From NCBI GenBank assembly GCA_940337035.1, contig CALNHX010007633.1:1-64000 (forward strand): DNA of 64,000 nt, read 5' to 3'. This document shows, one piece after another, positions 12,140 through 21,929 of the stretch. Numbering within the stretch: position 1 is the first letter of the stretch; each line of letters starts with the position of its first letter. The DNA is from Agriotes lineatus (lineage: Eukaryota > Arthropoda > Insecta > Coleoptera > Elateridae). A model generated the notes under the pieces. It ran no database searches. It was not told the origin of the DNA and saw only the letters and a program-made list of their open reading frames with translations. Both the position numbers and the translations under genes were made by a program.

Positions 12140-12960
12140 TTTAGAATGTTGTGAATAAATCAAATCAATACAAATTAGGGAACTACGCTGTGTTTATAAT
12201 TATGACAATTAAGCAAAAAACATTTCGTCAACTCTTGACATCAAGCATTTTCGATTTTTTAATATTTTAAATACAATTACGGTCATATGTAAAGTCTCTT
12301 GCATTTGTTATGGTTCTAGTGGTATGCCGAAATCTGTATATAAGTTTTGTGTACTATCTAGATGTGACAACAAGCCTTTGTAAAAAATCGCATAACCAGA
12401 AGTATGGTATTTACTCTTGTGATTTTTCAGTTTTTTTAAATTTTTTCAAAAACGGCTCTAACGAGTTTTTTCAAACTTTACATTTTTATACATTTTTAAT
12501 GTGTATTGATGTGAGATAGGTGATTTTAAAGTTGAATGCCTCTAACATGGGTTTCTTTCGTTTTTTTGTTAACTCCTATTTTAAATAGAACATCCGGTAT
12601 ATTATTACATTTTTGAATTCACCTTAAAATTTTAGAGAAAATTTGTCTCTTTAACTAACGCTCTATTTTGTACGGTTTCTGTAGAATTTGTAATTTTTGA
12701 AATTTTTTTACAAATGCTCAAAAATTAAAAATCGAATTTTTTACTAATTATAAGATATCTGTAAAAGGAAGTCATTTTTGGTTTTCTTTTATTCCTTTTT
12801 TGTCTGTTACTTGCAGCAGTCAAGTCAGCATTTTTTGCATAAAATCGTTAATACCTTTGAGACAAAACAAGGAATTTTATTAAAAGAGTAAATTTGATTC
12901 ACTACAGTTTTCTGAACCACTCTGTATAATTAAAATTGTTTTAGTAATATGAAGTACCTC

Positions 12961-13540
12961 TATTCTATACCTATTAGTTAATATAAACAAATTCGAATAT
13001 CAGTCTAAAAAGCTGAGGAAGATCCACTTCAACATATGGTTTAACAACACTGTTACAAAGAGCGGCTCATCCTGAAATACAACAAATTAACTATATACCA
13101 ACTTACGCAACTTCAACTCAACACGTGACGTTGAAATAGGTAAATGGCGTTAGTAAGTCTGAAATTAATAAGATCATCTAAGGAAAATCTAAACTGAATA
13201 TGGAACTTGATAAACTTCATTTGTTACTTGTTAGTCAATTAAATAATCTTTAATGGTAGTTAATTATGTTTAAGATCAAAGGTTTTGTACTATATTTCGA
13301 AAAAAAGATTATTTAAGAAATTATTGTCTAAATCTAAAATTAAGATTTTAAATCTTAGTTTGCTAAAAATTTTACTAATATACCGATTCAGATTATAAAC
13401 TTCATGATCTAGCCGTTAATTTAAGTGGTAATACTTTCGATAAAAAAGAGATGGAATTGTTACACTTAGGTCTTAAATTCAACCCTTACATTAATTCCAA
13501 CTATATAGAAAAAATATTATTGATTTAGTAGTCACATCAG
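12961..13540. other. gene-free AT-rich stretch
   Basis: Nothing recognisable between the nested foldback and the LINE. Confidence 0.4.
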
Positions 13541-13702
13541 TACCGTCTGGGTCCGGAGGAAGAATAGGCGCAGGGAACCGCCTGCCTGTCGTAAGAGGCG
13601 ACCATCTGGGGCATCTGTCCTATATCCTTCCTTTCTACCTTATTATCCTAATAACCCTATCTTTCTTAGTACTAGTAACGGTGGGATCAAGGGGCAGCAG
13701 CC

Positions 13703-14120
13703 TTGATTAGGTGTAGTAATGCGAAGACCATGGAGGTCGGTACGGATTACTACATAAAACTGCAGGCGCAGTTAGGATTACGTCGACGACTGCAGTACTG
13801 CGGTATGGGAAGTAAAAGGAACCTACCATACTATTCTTTCCACGAGAGTCCAAAATGCATGCACATGAATGTTCCTAATTTCTTAATTATGTCTGGCGAC
13901 CCGGCCAACACCCGGCGCTGCACTGCGTCCAGGGCAGGCAGTGTGAAATTGGCGAATGGGCATATGAGGGTGGACCACTGGGCCCCATATGGAAAATCTA
14001 CTATCAGTGATAATGGCAATGAAAACCTAGCAAAACTAAAACTGAGAGACCCCATAAACAGCGCGACATGGAATGTCCGTGGTATGTTACAACTCGGAAA
14101 ACTAACCATAGTTGAACGGG
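13703..14120 (+). pseudogene. LINE 5' region and start of APE-type endonuclease
   Basis: The open frame ends in a T-W-N-V-R-G-M-L-Q-L-G-K-L segment, the hallmark first block of apurinic-type LINE endonucleases (catalytic Asn in WN). Upstream sequence with 'cgcctgcctgtcgtaagaggc' and a GC-richer leader is typical of the 5' region of such LINEs. The frame is cut by the foldback element starting at 14121, about 20 codons after the WNVR motif. Confidence 0.75.
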
Positions 14121-14784
14121 AATAAAATTTTGAAAATATGTGTTAAATTATTAATGCATGATTTTCACTATTGGTATAATAAAAAATCAATAAGTCGTAA
14201 CATGTTTAATATTTTAAAACTTTTAAAAATTACAAGACGTTTCGTAACTTATGGTGGCACCATCAGTTGTTATTAAAAATATATAGTTTAAAAATTGGGT
14301 TTACATGTATAACGATACTATATAGTTGAAATTTGACATTATGTTGAATTAATTACGACCTTTTGCTAATGAAGTTTTCATTTTCGTTTTTATGTTAAAA
14401 TTGAAAAATTTTATTTGCGTAACATGTTGATTAATTTAATTTATTTTCGATCATTTATTAAAATAAATTAATCAACATGTTACACATATAAAATATTTCA
14501 GTTTTAACATAAAAACAAAAATGAACATTTCATAGTTAGAAAAAAGTCGTAATTAATTCAACACAATGTCAAATTTCAACTATATAATATCGTTATAAAT
14601 GTAAACCCAATTTTTAAACTATACATTTTTAATAACAACTGATGATGCAACCATAAGTTGCGAAACGTTTTGTAACTTTTAAAGGTTTTAAAGTATTAAA
14701 CATGTTACGATTTATTGATTTTTTATTATTCCAATAGTGAAAATCATGCATTAATAATATAACACATATTTTCAAAATTTTATT
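14121..14784. mobile_element. 664-bp near-palindromic foldback with hammerhead-like core
   Basis: Arms 14121-14448 and 14462-14784 are reverse complements over almost their whole length (outer AATAAAATTTTGAAAATATG). The centre is near 14455 and has almost no spacer. The right arm contains CTGATGA (14639-14645), a stem GCAAC/GTTGC (14647-14661) and GAAAC (14662-14666): the conserved order of a hammerhead ribozyme core. The left arm has the same motif on the minus strand with CTGATGG. It interrupts the LINE endonuclease. No protein is encoded; it may derive from Penelope-like element ends, since Penelope sequence also occurs at 21.9 kb. Confidence 0.75.
14639..14670 (+). ncRNA. hammerhead-ribozyme-like core
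   Basis: CTGATGA, a 5-bp stem II (GCAAC/GTTGC, loop CATAA) and GAAAC occur in the right order and spacing. Stem I, stem III and the NUH cleavage site are not securely identified, so self-cleavage is not claimed. The mirrored copy at 14239-14266 (minus strand) carries CTGATGG, altering a core position. Confidence 0.4.
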
Positions 14785-15584
14785 GACATAACTTATCTCC
14801 ATAAACTACTATAATGTTAAATTTCTAAATGTCAATTTTCACAACTTAATTTCTGAAAATAATGACTCGCAGACATAGGTAGATGAAAATATTGTTAAGA
14901 TATCAAAAGCCAGCTTATTCAGACAGCTAAATGTGTCAGTTCAGTTTATCAAGTGAATTAACATCAGGATACATAATAAACTTGAGTATTTATGATAATT
15001 CTTTAAACTGAGAAAATCTCGATGAAAATTCTTTGATTGAAGAGTTAATTGTCAAATTAAACTCTTAAGTGACTTTTGCTTGGTCTGGTTTTTCGAATAA
15101 ATCCAAACCTCTGGTGATTTTTTTTCAAGTTCGGGAAATACTTGTAGTTTTTGGTAACAATAGGTATCGTTACTGACTACTTGCAGTTTAGACTCGAAAG
15201 CACCAATGAGATCTATCCGACATAATAATTTTCGTTGCTTGCTTGCTTTACGCCACTTTGAGAGCGAACCCGTGGGCCGAATTGGCTGATTTTGGTGTCA
15301 ATCGACTCAGGGCGACGCAAGTAAGCCAGTGGTAGGGTTTTCAAATTTTTATAAGTGACTTTTTTATGTGGATTTTTTGTTGATAGCTAACCTCAAAATT
15401 AACTCGACACACAAAATGGATCATTCTTGTACAAATTGCATTAAATAAATTATTTCGCGCCCATTTTGGGTGCAGAACGCTAGTCATAACAATAATTGTT
15501 TTAATTGCGCCTTGAAGCTTCATGTTCTATTCATTGTTAAATATACATTGTTTCGATTAGGTACCTAATTTCCTTAATTAATGC
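14785..15584. other. unassigned insertion between LINE pieces
   Basis: No coding signal. It replaces the middle of the LINE endonuclease. The right-hand part runs into a hAT-like end at 15647, so part or all of it may be a non-autonomous hAT element whose left end is lost. Confidence 0.4.
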
Positions 15585-15647
15585 CGTGCCCAAATTATTT
15601 TGTCAAGTGCCATCAATGGCACGCGTGCCATTGGTTCGCCACCCCTG
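15585..15647. mobile_element. hAT-like transposon terminus
   Basis: Read on the minus strand the end is CAGGGGTGGCGAACCAATGG followed by a GGCACGCGTGCC palindrome, as in hAT-family termini of the CAGGGGTGG type. LINE coding sequence resumes immediately (15648). The partner end was not found. Confidence 0.5.
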
Positions 15648-16717
15648 TACTAGGGTGTCGTCCGGTGGAGCCTACCGCAATCAAATAGACTATATTTTCG
15701 TTCGACAGCGATGGAGCTCTTCCATCATTAATACAAAAACTATGAAACTTGTATTAGACTACGTACAGCAACACTTCCAAAAATAAAAGATCACGAGGCT
15801 TTTCAAATTGTTTTTGACGCACAACCTAAATATCACACTTTCGAATCCTCACCTGACAGTCTATGGACGAACCTAAATAACAATATTCAAACTGCCATTA
15901 CAGCTACCGGAAGTAAAAGTCTACATTCCACTAAACAACAATGGATGTCTCCCGAAACCTTCAAGTTAGTTCTTAGACGAAGGAAAATAAAAGAAACTGA
16001 ATTGCACAATCAGGAAGTTCAACTGCAATACCACGAATTAAGTTCAATAATACAGTAAAAATGTAGACAAGACAAAAACCGCTTTTATGAGGACCTATGC
16101 AAAAACATACAACAATATGCTATAAGAGGTGAATGCCGTGAACTATTTAAAATCATACAGGAGATAACTAAGACCTTTAAACCTTCAACTTGGTCTATCA
16201 AGGATGACTCTGGCAAGCTCATAAATGACATCAGCGAGTTAATAAAAGTATGGTAGCAATATTGTTCTTCCCTTTACAAAAATGCATTGCTGACTCTTAT
16301 ACGCATCAACGTTGAAGGATTTGAGCGAGAACCCCCCATAATATTTCAAGAAATCGACGGGACAATATCTAAATTTGCCAGTAACAAGGCTGCCGGTGTC
16401 GATGCTATTTCTACAGAAACCATCAAATTTCTTACAGAAAGTGGTAGACAACACATCCATCATATCTGTCAACGTATATGGGAAACGTGTTCTTGGCCAG
16501 AGGATTAGGTGGGTGTAATAACTATAGGCTCATTGCGTTAATCAGCCATTGCAGCTAGGTAGTGCTATACATACTATAAGCACGACTTAACAACTTTCTT
16601 TCATGGCAAATACCCCAAGAACAAGCAGGTTTCGTTAAAGGTCGAGGTGCACGGGAGCAGATCTTGAACGTGAGGCAGCTGATAGAGAAAGATTGAGAAT
16701 ATTACATCCCTACGTAC
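15648..16717 (+). pseudogene. LINE endonuclease end and RT N-terminal part
   Basis: Begins in G-G-A-Y-R-N-Q-I-D-Y-I-F-V-R-Q-R-W, the last conserved endonuclease block. A linker of about 200 codons with stops follows, then RT blocks: SNKAAGVDAIS..TIKFL (16370-16440), W-E-T-C-S-W-P, N-N-Y-R-L-I-A-L-I, then P-Q-E-Q-A-G-F-V-K-G-R-G near 16620. Several stops and frameshifts are present. The RT frame is interrupted at 16717 by a 220-bp MITE. Confidence 0.75.
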
Positions 16718-16937
16718 TATGCAACACAAAAAAAACTGGTACAACTCTTGATAGAGATTTTAGCATAATTTGATTAACTAAAACGTGGCTTTGAATAATT
16801 GCGTTTATTATATCCATAGCAACGGCTAAACAATTTGACTGTTAAGTTAGAAATACCTAGAAACTGTACCTACATATTAAAGCAGTCACATTCATAACAG
16901 ACCATACTTACTGTACCAGTTTTTTTTGTCTTGCATA
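16718..16937. mobile_element. 220-bp MITE with GTAC target duplication
   Basis: The inverted ends are TATGCAACACAAAAAAAACT and its partner reading TTTTTTGTCTTGCATA; the match runs on through ACTGGTAC/GTACCAGT. GTAC flanks both sides (16714-16717 and 16938-16941). Excising the element and one GTAC restores the RT reading P-T-Y-I-C-F-V-D-Y-T-K, which validates the boundaries. It encodes nothing. Confidence 0.9.
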
Positions 16938-17073
16938 GTACATCTGCTTTGTTGATTACACGAAAGTCTTCGATAACGTAATCTGGCAAAAGCTATGGAC
17001 AGTTTTACGTAAAATGGGGGTACCACTGCATTTGGTATAGCCCATTCATATTAGACCTATAATGGTCGAATAG
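16938..17073 (+). pseudogene. LINE RT motif A segment
   Basis: Reads I-C-F-V-D-Y-T-K-V-F-D-N-V-I-W, the motif A region with the first catalytic Asp, then L-R-K-M-G-V-P-L-H-L. A stop and a frameshift follow (a YNG block near 17067) before the PIN-like insertion begins at about 17074. Confidence 0.75.
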
Positions 17074-19079
17074 GAAAAATAAATTATAAAGTTTTGCCGT
17101 TTGGAGATTATATGCACCAATGGAAAAGTTTTCAAAAACAAAAGAGTTTCCAACTCCAAAGTGGTAGCTTCATCCCCAAAAATCAACCCTAACAAGCACT
17201 GCGGTGGTTTTTAGCGTTTTTCTCAGAAACAAATGGTCGTACAGAAAATTTTATACTTACTAAAATGTTCCTTATAAAATTATTACAAAAAAGGTTGATT
17301 GCCAATTCCATTTCCTCCAGTGAATTTCGAACAATAAGCGATTGAAGAAGGGGGTTGAAATGAAGACATGCAACAGATATAATACTGCAAATTGTAGACA
17401 AAACATGTTTTTTGTATAATAGTTTTGTTCTGTTTTTACATTTTGATGTTGCTGCTCGTTTGCACACCACCCATGAGGTAGAGCTACCGGCGCGTTTTTT
17501 TTTCAGGTGGTATCCCCAAAACGGATACTCGACTAACCTTACTTTGATTTACATGCCATCGTCTTCAGTATCTATCATGTACTCTGTATTCGTACAACTT
17601 CGCCCACGAGTTTCACACGTAGTTGTGCAACGCAATCCAGCCTTAACACAGTCACATTTTTTCCTGCAACCTAGTTTGCAATTGCAAGTTATTAATAAAA
17701 TAATTGAAGCCGGTGCAGGCGGTTCTGTTGTGTACATGGGTGACAGGGTTTTAAAGATTTTTCTCCCCATATCTGTACTTGGACGTAAGTCCGCCGGGAA
17801 TGTTGATGTGCTGCAACTGATGTGGGAGGTAATTTTGATAAATCTACAGTGCTATTTGCTTGATCAACTAACTTATTAAAACATGCGTATCTTTGCTCAC
17901 TCAGGCTGCCTTCTGATGGTTGAAGTTTGTACAGTTCCAGGATAAATCGTTCTCCGGCTTTTTCAATTTCTTTAGGGGTTGTTTGAACGTTGTTGAAAAC
18001 ATCAACGATGCTATCAAAGTCTTTTTTTCTATTGAACATTTGTACGTATTGTTGCTTTCCTTTTCCAAAAAAGCCCGATGTTGTGTCACAGCCGCCTATA
18101 GCATGAATAAATAAAATTGATTCTTTGAACTTACGTATAATAGTAGATGATTGTAAGTCCGTCGAACTGTAGATTCGTCTCTTCACATTACCTAGGGCCT
18201 CTTTTAGAAATATGATGTCTCTATCTTCAGGAGTCAGTGCTACTAATAAAACAAGACGGTCGACTGATATTTTGATGGCAGCACGAACAAGCTGGACATC
18301 GGCGTCATATATTGCAATTGATGTGTTTATATTCTCGCTATTGAGGTATAGAGCAAGCTGTGAAATCAGTCGTTCCTTATTTTTAATATTGCTTAAGAGT
18401 TTATTTTGCTGTTCTATCAATAAGTTATTGTGATCAAAAACGAGTCGTCTGTTTGAGCAACCGCCTTCCACGCTTGATACATTTTGTGCTTGCACTGTTT
18501 TCGGAGTAACCGTCTAATACTACAGTAACTTTTTGACCATAGCGCTTGCGAGTGAAGTTAGTATAAGCAGCATAAACATCCCCGAACGTATCTTCTTTTG
18601 GCCACACCATGCGGTGGATAATACAACCACCATCGAGAACAAAATTATAACTCTCCGTGTTGACTTCTCGTGCCGCAATTGCATTAAAGATATCATAAAA
18701 TGTTGATTTTTTCATTTTTCTCATCATACCATTGTTTTCAAATAAAGACCAAGGTACAGAAGCAAGTACATGCTTGAAACAATAGCCTAAATCCGCGGAG
18801 AATGGATAGTGCATATTATTCGTTGGAAAATTTTGGTAGAATCGACTTGAGTAATCTCATTGCCAATTGAAATTTTTCCAGCTGACGAAGCCATAGCCCT
18901 TACTATGTTTGGATGCTTCAATTTAAGTGTTCCAAATTCACTGCCTTCGATGATATGCAAAATTTTCTCTCCAATACCTTTCGCTTCATGAGAATTGGTT
19001 CTTTCCTCGGCAACAAAACCAGTAGATAGTGAAATAAGATTATATCTGTTGCATGTATATTTGTTAACGATAACGTAAT
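17074..19079 (-). mobile_element. 2-kb insertion carrying PIN/FEN-like family gene
   Basis: This block sits between two RT pieces of the LINE: 'tataatggt' at the left edge and 'tattgtggg' at the right edge may be a decayed target duplication. Its left inner part around 17460-17515 ('ccacc.atgaggtag', then 'gcgttttttttt', then 'ggt.tcccc') matches 23095-23150 of the TIR-bounded element, confirming the same family. Its own terminal inverted repeats were not found, so it is a truncated or solo copy. Confidence 0.65.
17549..19079 (-). pseudogene. PIN/FEN-like nuclease with cysteine-rich tail, C-terminal half
   Basis: On the minus strand from 19079: an N-terminal helical part (STGFVAEERTN, GIGEKI, VDSTKIFQRI); a segment KHVLASVPWSLFENNGMMRK; then FVLDGGCIIHRMVWP and VTVVLDGYSEN..STK. 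The next region has YDADVQLVRAA, EDRDIIFL and FIHAIGGCDTTSGFFGKGK, then RYACFNKLVDQ..LPPTSVAAHQH. The tail (17770-17549) is CNCKLGCRKKCDCVKAGLRC..C..C. Acidic residues in the D-G-G, D-A-D and D-R-D blocks suit a PIN/FEN-like metal-ion nuclease (inference); the tail resembles tesmin-type CXC repeats. At least two frame breaks. It lacks the N-terminal zinc-finger-like half seen at 24-27.7 kb. Confidence 0.7.
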
Positions 19080-20085
19080 TTGTATTGTGGGAGTAAGGCA
19101 CCTATAAAAATTAATGGTATTATATCTGACTCTTGTCCAATCCAAAAAGGAGTTGGCCAGGGATGTGTACTTGCGCCAATTTTGTTCAATATTTACACTG
19201 AATATGTAATGCGACTTGTGTTGGAGAACTGGAATGGTGGGATTATGGCTGGCGGTGAAAAAATATTTAACCTAAGGTTTGATGATGACACTACCTTAAT
19301 AGCAAACAACCCAGAAGAACTTAAAACTGTATTGAAACGTCTTGAACAAATTAGCGATAAATATGGTTTGGAAATAAACTATCACTAAACCAAAGTAATT
19401 ATTGTTGACAGGGAACATGACAACCATCCTGATATAAAACTTCTAGGGAAGTGTGAGGTTGTGTCTGAAATAATATACCTGGGAGCCCTTATTAACAACA
19501 GAGGCAATTGTGAGTATGAAATCCGACGTAGAATTCAGCTGGGTAGAATAGCTATGAGGAAGCTGACAAAAATTTGGTCCGACCGTAACATCTTTAAGGA
19601 AACAAAAATTAAGCTCGTCAAAACACTTGTGTTCTCCATATTCCTGTATGCTGCCGAGACATGGACCATAAAGGAAAGTGACAAAAGAAGAATCGACGCC
19701 TTTGAAACGTTTTGCTGGCGTAGAATGTTACGCATCCCATGGACTGCGCATAGAACAACTGCGTCGGAAGAAGAAATAAATCCAAAAAAGCGCCTCTCAA
19801 GCATCGTGTGCACTAAGATTCTTCAATTCTTTGGCCATATTGCTAGAAAAACTGACAACTTGGAAAAAACTATCATTCAAGGAAAATCCATTGGCAAAAG
19901 ACGGAGAGGCAGATCCCCTAAACGTTGCCGATGGCTTGATATCACGCATGCAGTATTAAACGAACCACCTTCAGTTGCCATGCAGACAGCTCAAGATCGA
20001 CTGCAGTGAAAAACTCTCATTGACAGAAGGGTTAAAAATTGAGAGAATCACATCAGAAAAAAATATGGTGTGATACACGCACACA
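19080..20085 (+). pseudogene. LINE RT motifs B-D and C-terminal region
   Basis: Resumes Y-C-G-S-K-A-P, then K-G-V-G-Q-G-C-V-L-A-P-I-L-F-N (motif B) and N-L-R-F-D-D-D-T-T-L-I (motif C; relatives have YADD or FADD, here the position reads F-D-D-D). After a stop near 19386 the frame continues (19461-20009) with IIYLGALI, the thumb-like repeat KIWSDRNI..TKIKLVKTLVFSIFLYAAETWT, CWRRMLRIPW, FGHIAR and a basic GKRRRGRSPKRCRW. Two stops split it, so it is inactive. Confidence 0.85.
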
Positions 20086-20212
20086 ACTTCCTTTTACAGT
20101 GATCTTATAATTAGCAAAAAAAAAGATTTTTAATTTTTAAGCATTTGTCAAAATTTTTCAAAAATTACAAATTCTACAGAAACCGTACAAAATAGAGCGT
20201 TAGTTGAAGAAA
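20086..20212 (-). mobile_element. R1 MITE copy 3, truncated
   Basis: Starts ACTTCCTTTTACAG and is the reverse complement of the 3' end of copies 1 and 2 ('aaattctacagaaaccgt', 'aatagagcgttagtt'). Only about 127 bp remain, abutting the 3' end of the LINE. Confidence 0.7.
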
Positions 20213-20227
20213 CAAACTTTCACATTT

Positions 20228-20376
20228 CATAAGAGCATTAATTATTTCCGGAATTTTTATTGAGTGCGTTCCAACAACGTCGTATTAATTTTCCCGAGCG
20301 GGACGCGAGTGCAAATTAGATCGTTGTTGGAATGCACGAAAAATAATTTCCGGATATGAATTAATTCTCGAATGCA
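20228..20376. repeat. 149-bp palindrome
   Basis: GCGTTCCAACAACG at about 20267-20280 and CGTTGTTGGAATGC at about 20323-20336, with flanking TTAATTATTTCCGG-type sequence, form a long hairpin. Likely a miniature foldback element. Confidence 0.55.
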
Positions 20377-20532
20377 GATTCGGTAAGAAAATCGTAACGA
20401 CACAAACCCTCACAGTTAGGTTGGTCTACCTACAAAAAATTTCCAAGAAATTTTGTTATTGTCTTGGTTACGGCTCGTGAACTAATATTTCTATTGGTCA
20501 TTAATGAGTGACGTACGATTTTGAGTGCTCAA

Positions 20533-20735
20533 GTGCTTGAAAAATTTCCGGAAATATTTGGAAATATGTTCTGCAGCTATTTTTTCAATAAGTGCATGAG
20601 TGCATGCCAACTGAAAAAATCCCGACTCCTAAGGAGGAGGTATTTTTTCTTGGAGGCATGCACGAATGCTTTTGTTGAAAAAAATAGCTGCATAACATAT
20701 TTCGAAATATTTCCATAGGGAAATTTTTTAAGCAC
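20533..20735. repeat. 203-bp palindrome
   Basis: GTGCTTGAAAAATTTCCGGA at 20533 is mirrored by TTTTTTAAGCAC ending at 20735. Both arms carry GGAAATAT, GCAGCTATTTTTT and GTGCATG..GCATGC blocks; the centre is near 20630. It is similar in style to the palindrome just upstream. Noncoding. Confidence 0.65.
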
Positions 20736-20999
20736 GCGTTATATTTTGATAGAGAATATCACGAATGAAACACAGTAAAGAAAACATTTTTATTAAAAGA
20801 ATTACGAAACTAATATCTAAGTACTAATAGTTTACGGTTTTTTGTGATGACAGTGACATAAGTGGAATTTTTCCGGTAAATTTCCGATTATCAATTTTCG
20901 CCGTTATGATGGAAAATTTCCAACTAAATTCGCATAAGGGATATTCTCTCTAAAATATTAAACTGAATTAAAAAATGTAATACTATACCGGGTGTTCTA

Positions 21000-21840
21000 T
21001 TTGAACAAACTTTCTTGGACGATTCATTCAGCAATTCGTTAGATTCGTTCTCGTAGAGATTGACAGCTTATTTAACGAAAATAAAGGTGTGCATCTACTA
21101 CTAAATAAAGATGCTGAAACAGAAACTAGATCAGTACTTTTGGGTGCCAAGTCAGCTTCTCGCGAATCCTTGAACGATGATCGTGCATCAATAGCGTCAG
21201 AGTTCAGATCGGTTAAACAGCGATCATACTCAATCTCACTGCAACGAGAAACTCCCACGCATCGATCTGCCAAAGTTTAATGGAGATCTGCAATCTTGGG
21301 CAAATTTTTAGGGATTATTTAACACGCTCATACATGACAACCCGTTACTATCGAATGTAGAAAATTTTCAGTACCTACCTACTTGTTTGTGTCCTTATCT
21401 AAGGAACCACTGGCTTTAGTTAAGCATCTTCCCTTGACGTCTGATAATGACAATATAGCGTATAATTCTTTCGTTGACAGGTACCAAAATGAGGGTGTTT
21501 TGGTCACCTATTACTGGAAGTCTGTGTCTAATGCCCCCAAGGCGATAGCAGACTCTGCTAAATCACTCCGAGATTTCACGGAAAATCTTCATGCCTTAGA
21601 CCAACGGTCAAAGGTGGATCTATGGGATTTTACTCTTTTCAATTGGTTCTTGGAAAAACTAGATCCGTCTACTCACTCGTAAGCGTTTTGAGATGCGGTT
21701 TGCTCAGGTGAGCATGCCCAAATACAATGATTTGAAAGAATTCGCGGCTAATCAATGTCGAGCTTTAGAAACTAATTTGATTACTAGCAGCGACCCACAC
21801 AGATCAAGTCCGCACTCTCGGTCACATGCAAAAACAGAAT
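21000..21840 (+). pseudogene. BEL/Pao retrotransposon gag fragment
   Basis: Broken frames give PKFNGDLQSWANF and FNTLIHDNPLLSN-VE (21260-21370), then an open segment 21383-21682 with LVKHLPLTSDN, IAYNSFVDRY, YWKSVSNAP and LEKLDPSTHS, then RFEMRFAQVSMPKYNDLKEF and a run-out with stops. This order is that of the gag region of BEL/Pao elements (DUF1759-like). Several stops and frameshifts; no protease, RT or LTR was found nearby. Confidence 0.75.
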
Positions 21841-21929
21841 AATCAGAATAATTCCTGCAACCATAATAAAAAAAGAAGTTTTAGTAAAACTGCTTCTATT
21901 TTCGAAACAACATTAACAATCCCAACTCG

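Larger units (their letters stand above)
10551..12336 (-). mobile_element. Tc1/mariner-type transposon, about 1.8 kb
   Basis: TA dinucleotides at 10549-10550 and 12337-12338 flank the element. The uninterrupted R1 copy at 6.05 kb supports the junctions: 'gaaacttcata' continues as 'tataagtttt'. The ends are imperfect inverted repeats of about 30 bp (CAGAATGCGGCAGGCTGCTA against CAGATTTCGGCATACCACTA). A decayed transposase lies on the minus strand inside. A further TIR insertion (11014-11301) sits within the transposase 3' coding part. Confidence 0.85.
10331..12772 (+). mobile_element. R1 MITE copy 2, split by a Tc1/mariner element
   Basis: Starts ACTTCCTTTTACGATAAAGG and ends CTGTAAAAGGAAGT, a clear inverted end. 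With 10551-12338 removed it is collinear with copy 1 (6053-6573), including the GTCTGTCTGTG run, the 'atatctcaaaaacgaaaa' block and 'acggtttctgtagaattt'. Confidence 0.8.
10110..12960 (+). mobile_element. diverged foldback-family copy, split by nested insertions
   Basis: 10110-10330 resembles the right arm of the 2.49-kb element (3500-3680): a 'tatctgaaaaaccc' block, then an 'acaggatgttccatt' box. 12773-12960 resembles the inner-to-outer part of that arm (3770-4020): 'tctgttac..gcagcagtc', then 'aaaatcgttaatacct', then 'ccactctgtataatt'. The two pieces are separated by exactly one R1 element (10331-12772), so R1 inserted into an existing foldback copy. Confidence 0.55.
13541..20085 (+). mobile_element. 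RTE-like LINE, interrupted several times
   Basis: Four collinear + strand pieces make up one non-LTR retrotransposon: 5' region and endonuclease start (13541-14120), endonuclease end to RT palm (about 15648-16717), RT (16938 to about 17073), and RT thumb with C-terminal region (about 19080-20085). The gaps are filled by other elements. The endonuclease and RT resemble 'craniofacial development protein 2-like' LINE products. The middle of the endonuclease is missing between the first two pieces. Related fragments lie at 51.3-52.2, 53.1-54.6 and 57.9-58.2 kb. Confidence 0.8.

Noticed and set aside
17412..17879. 155-codon + strand open frame
   Set aside because: Antisense shadow of the PIN-like gene tail, which has recognisable cysteine motifs on the minus strand.
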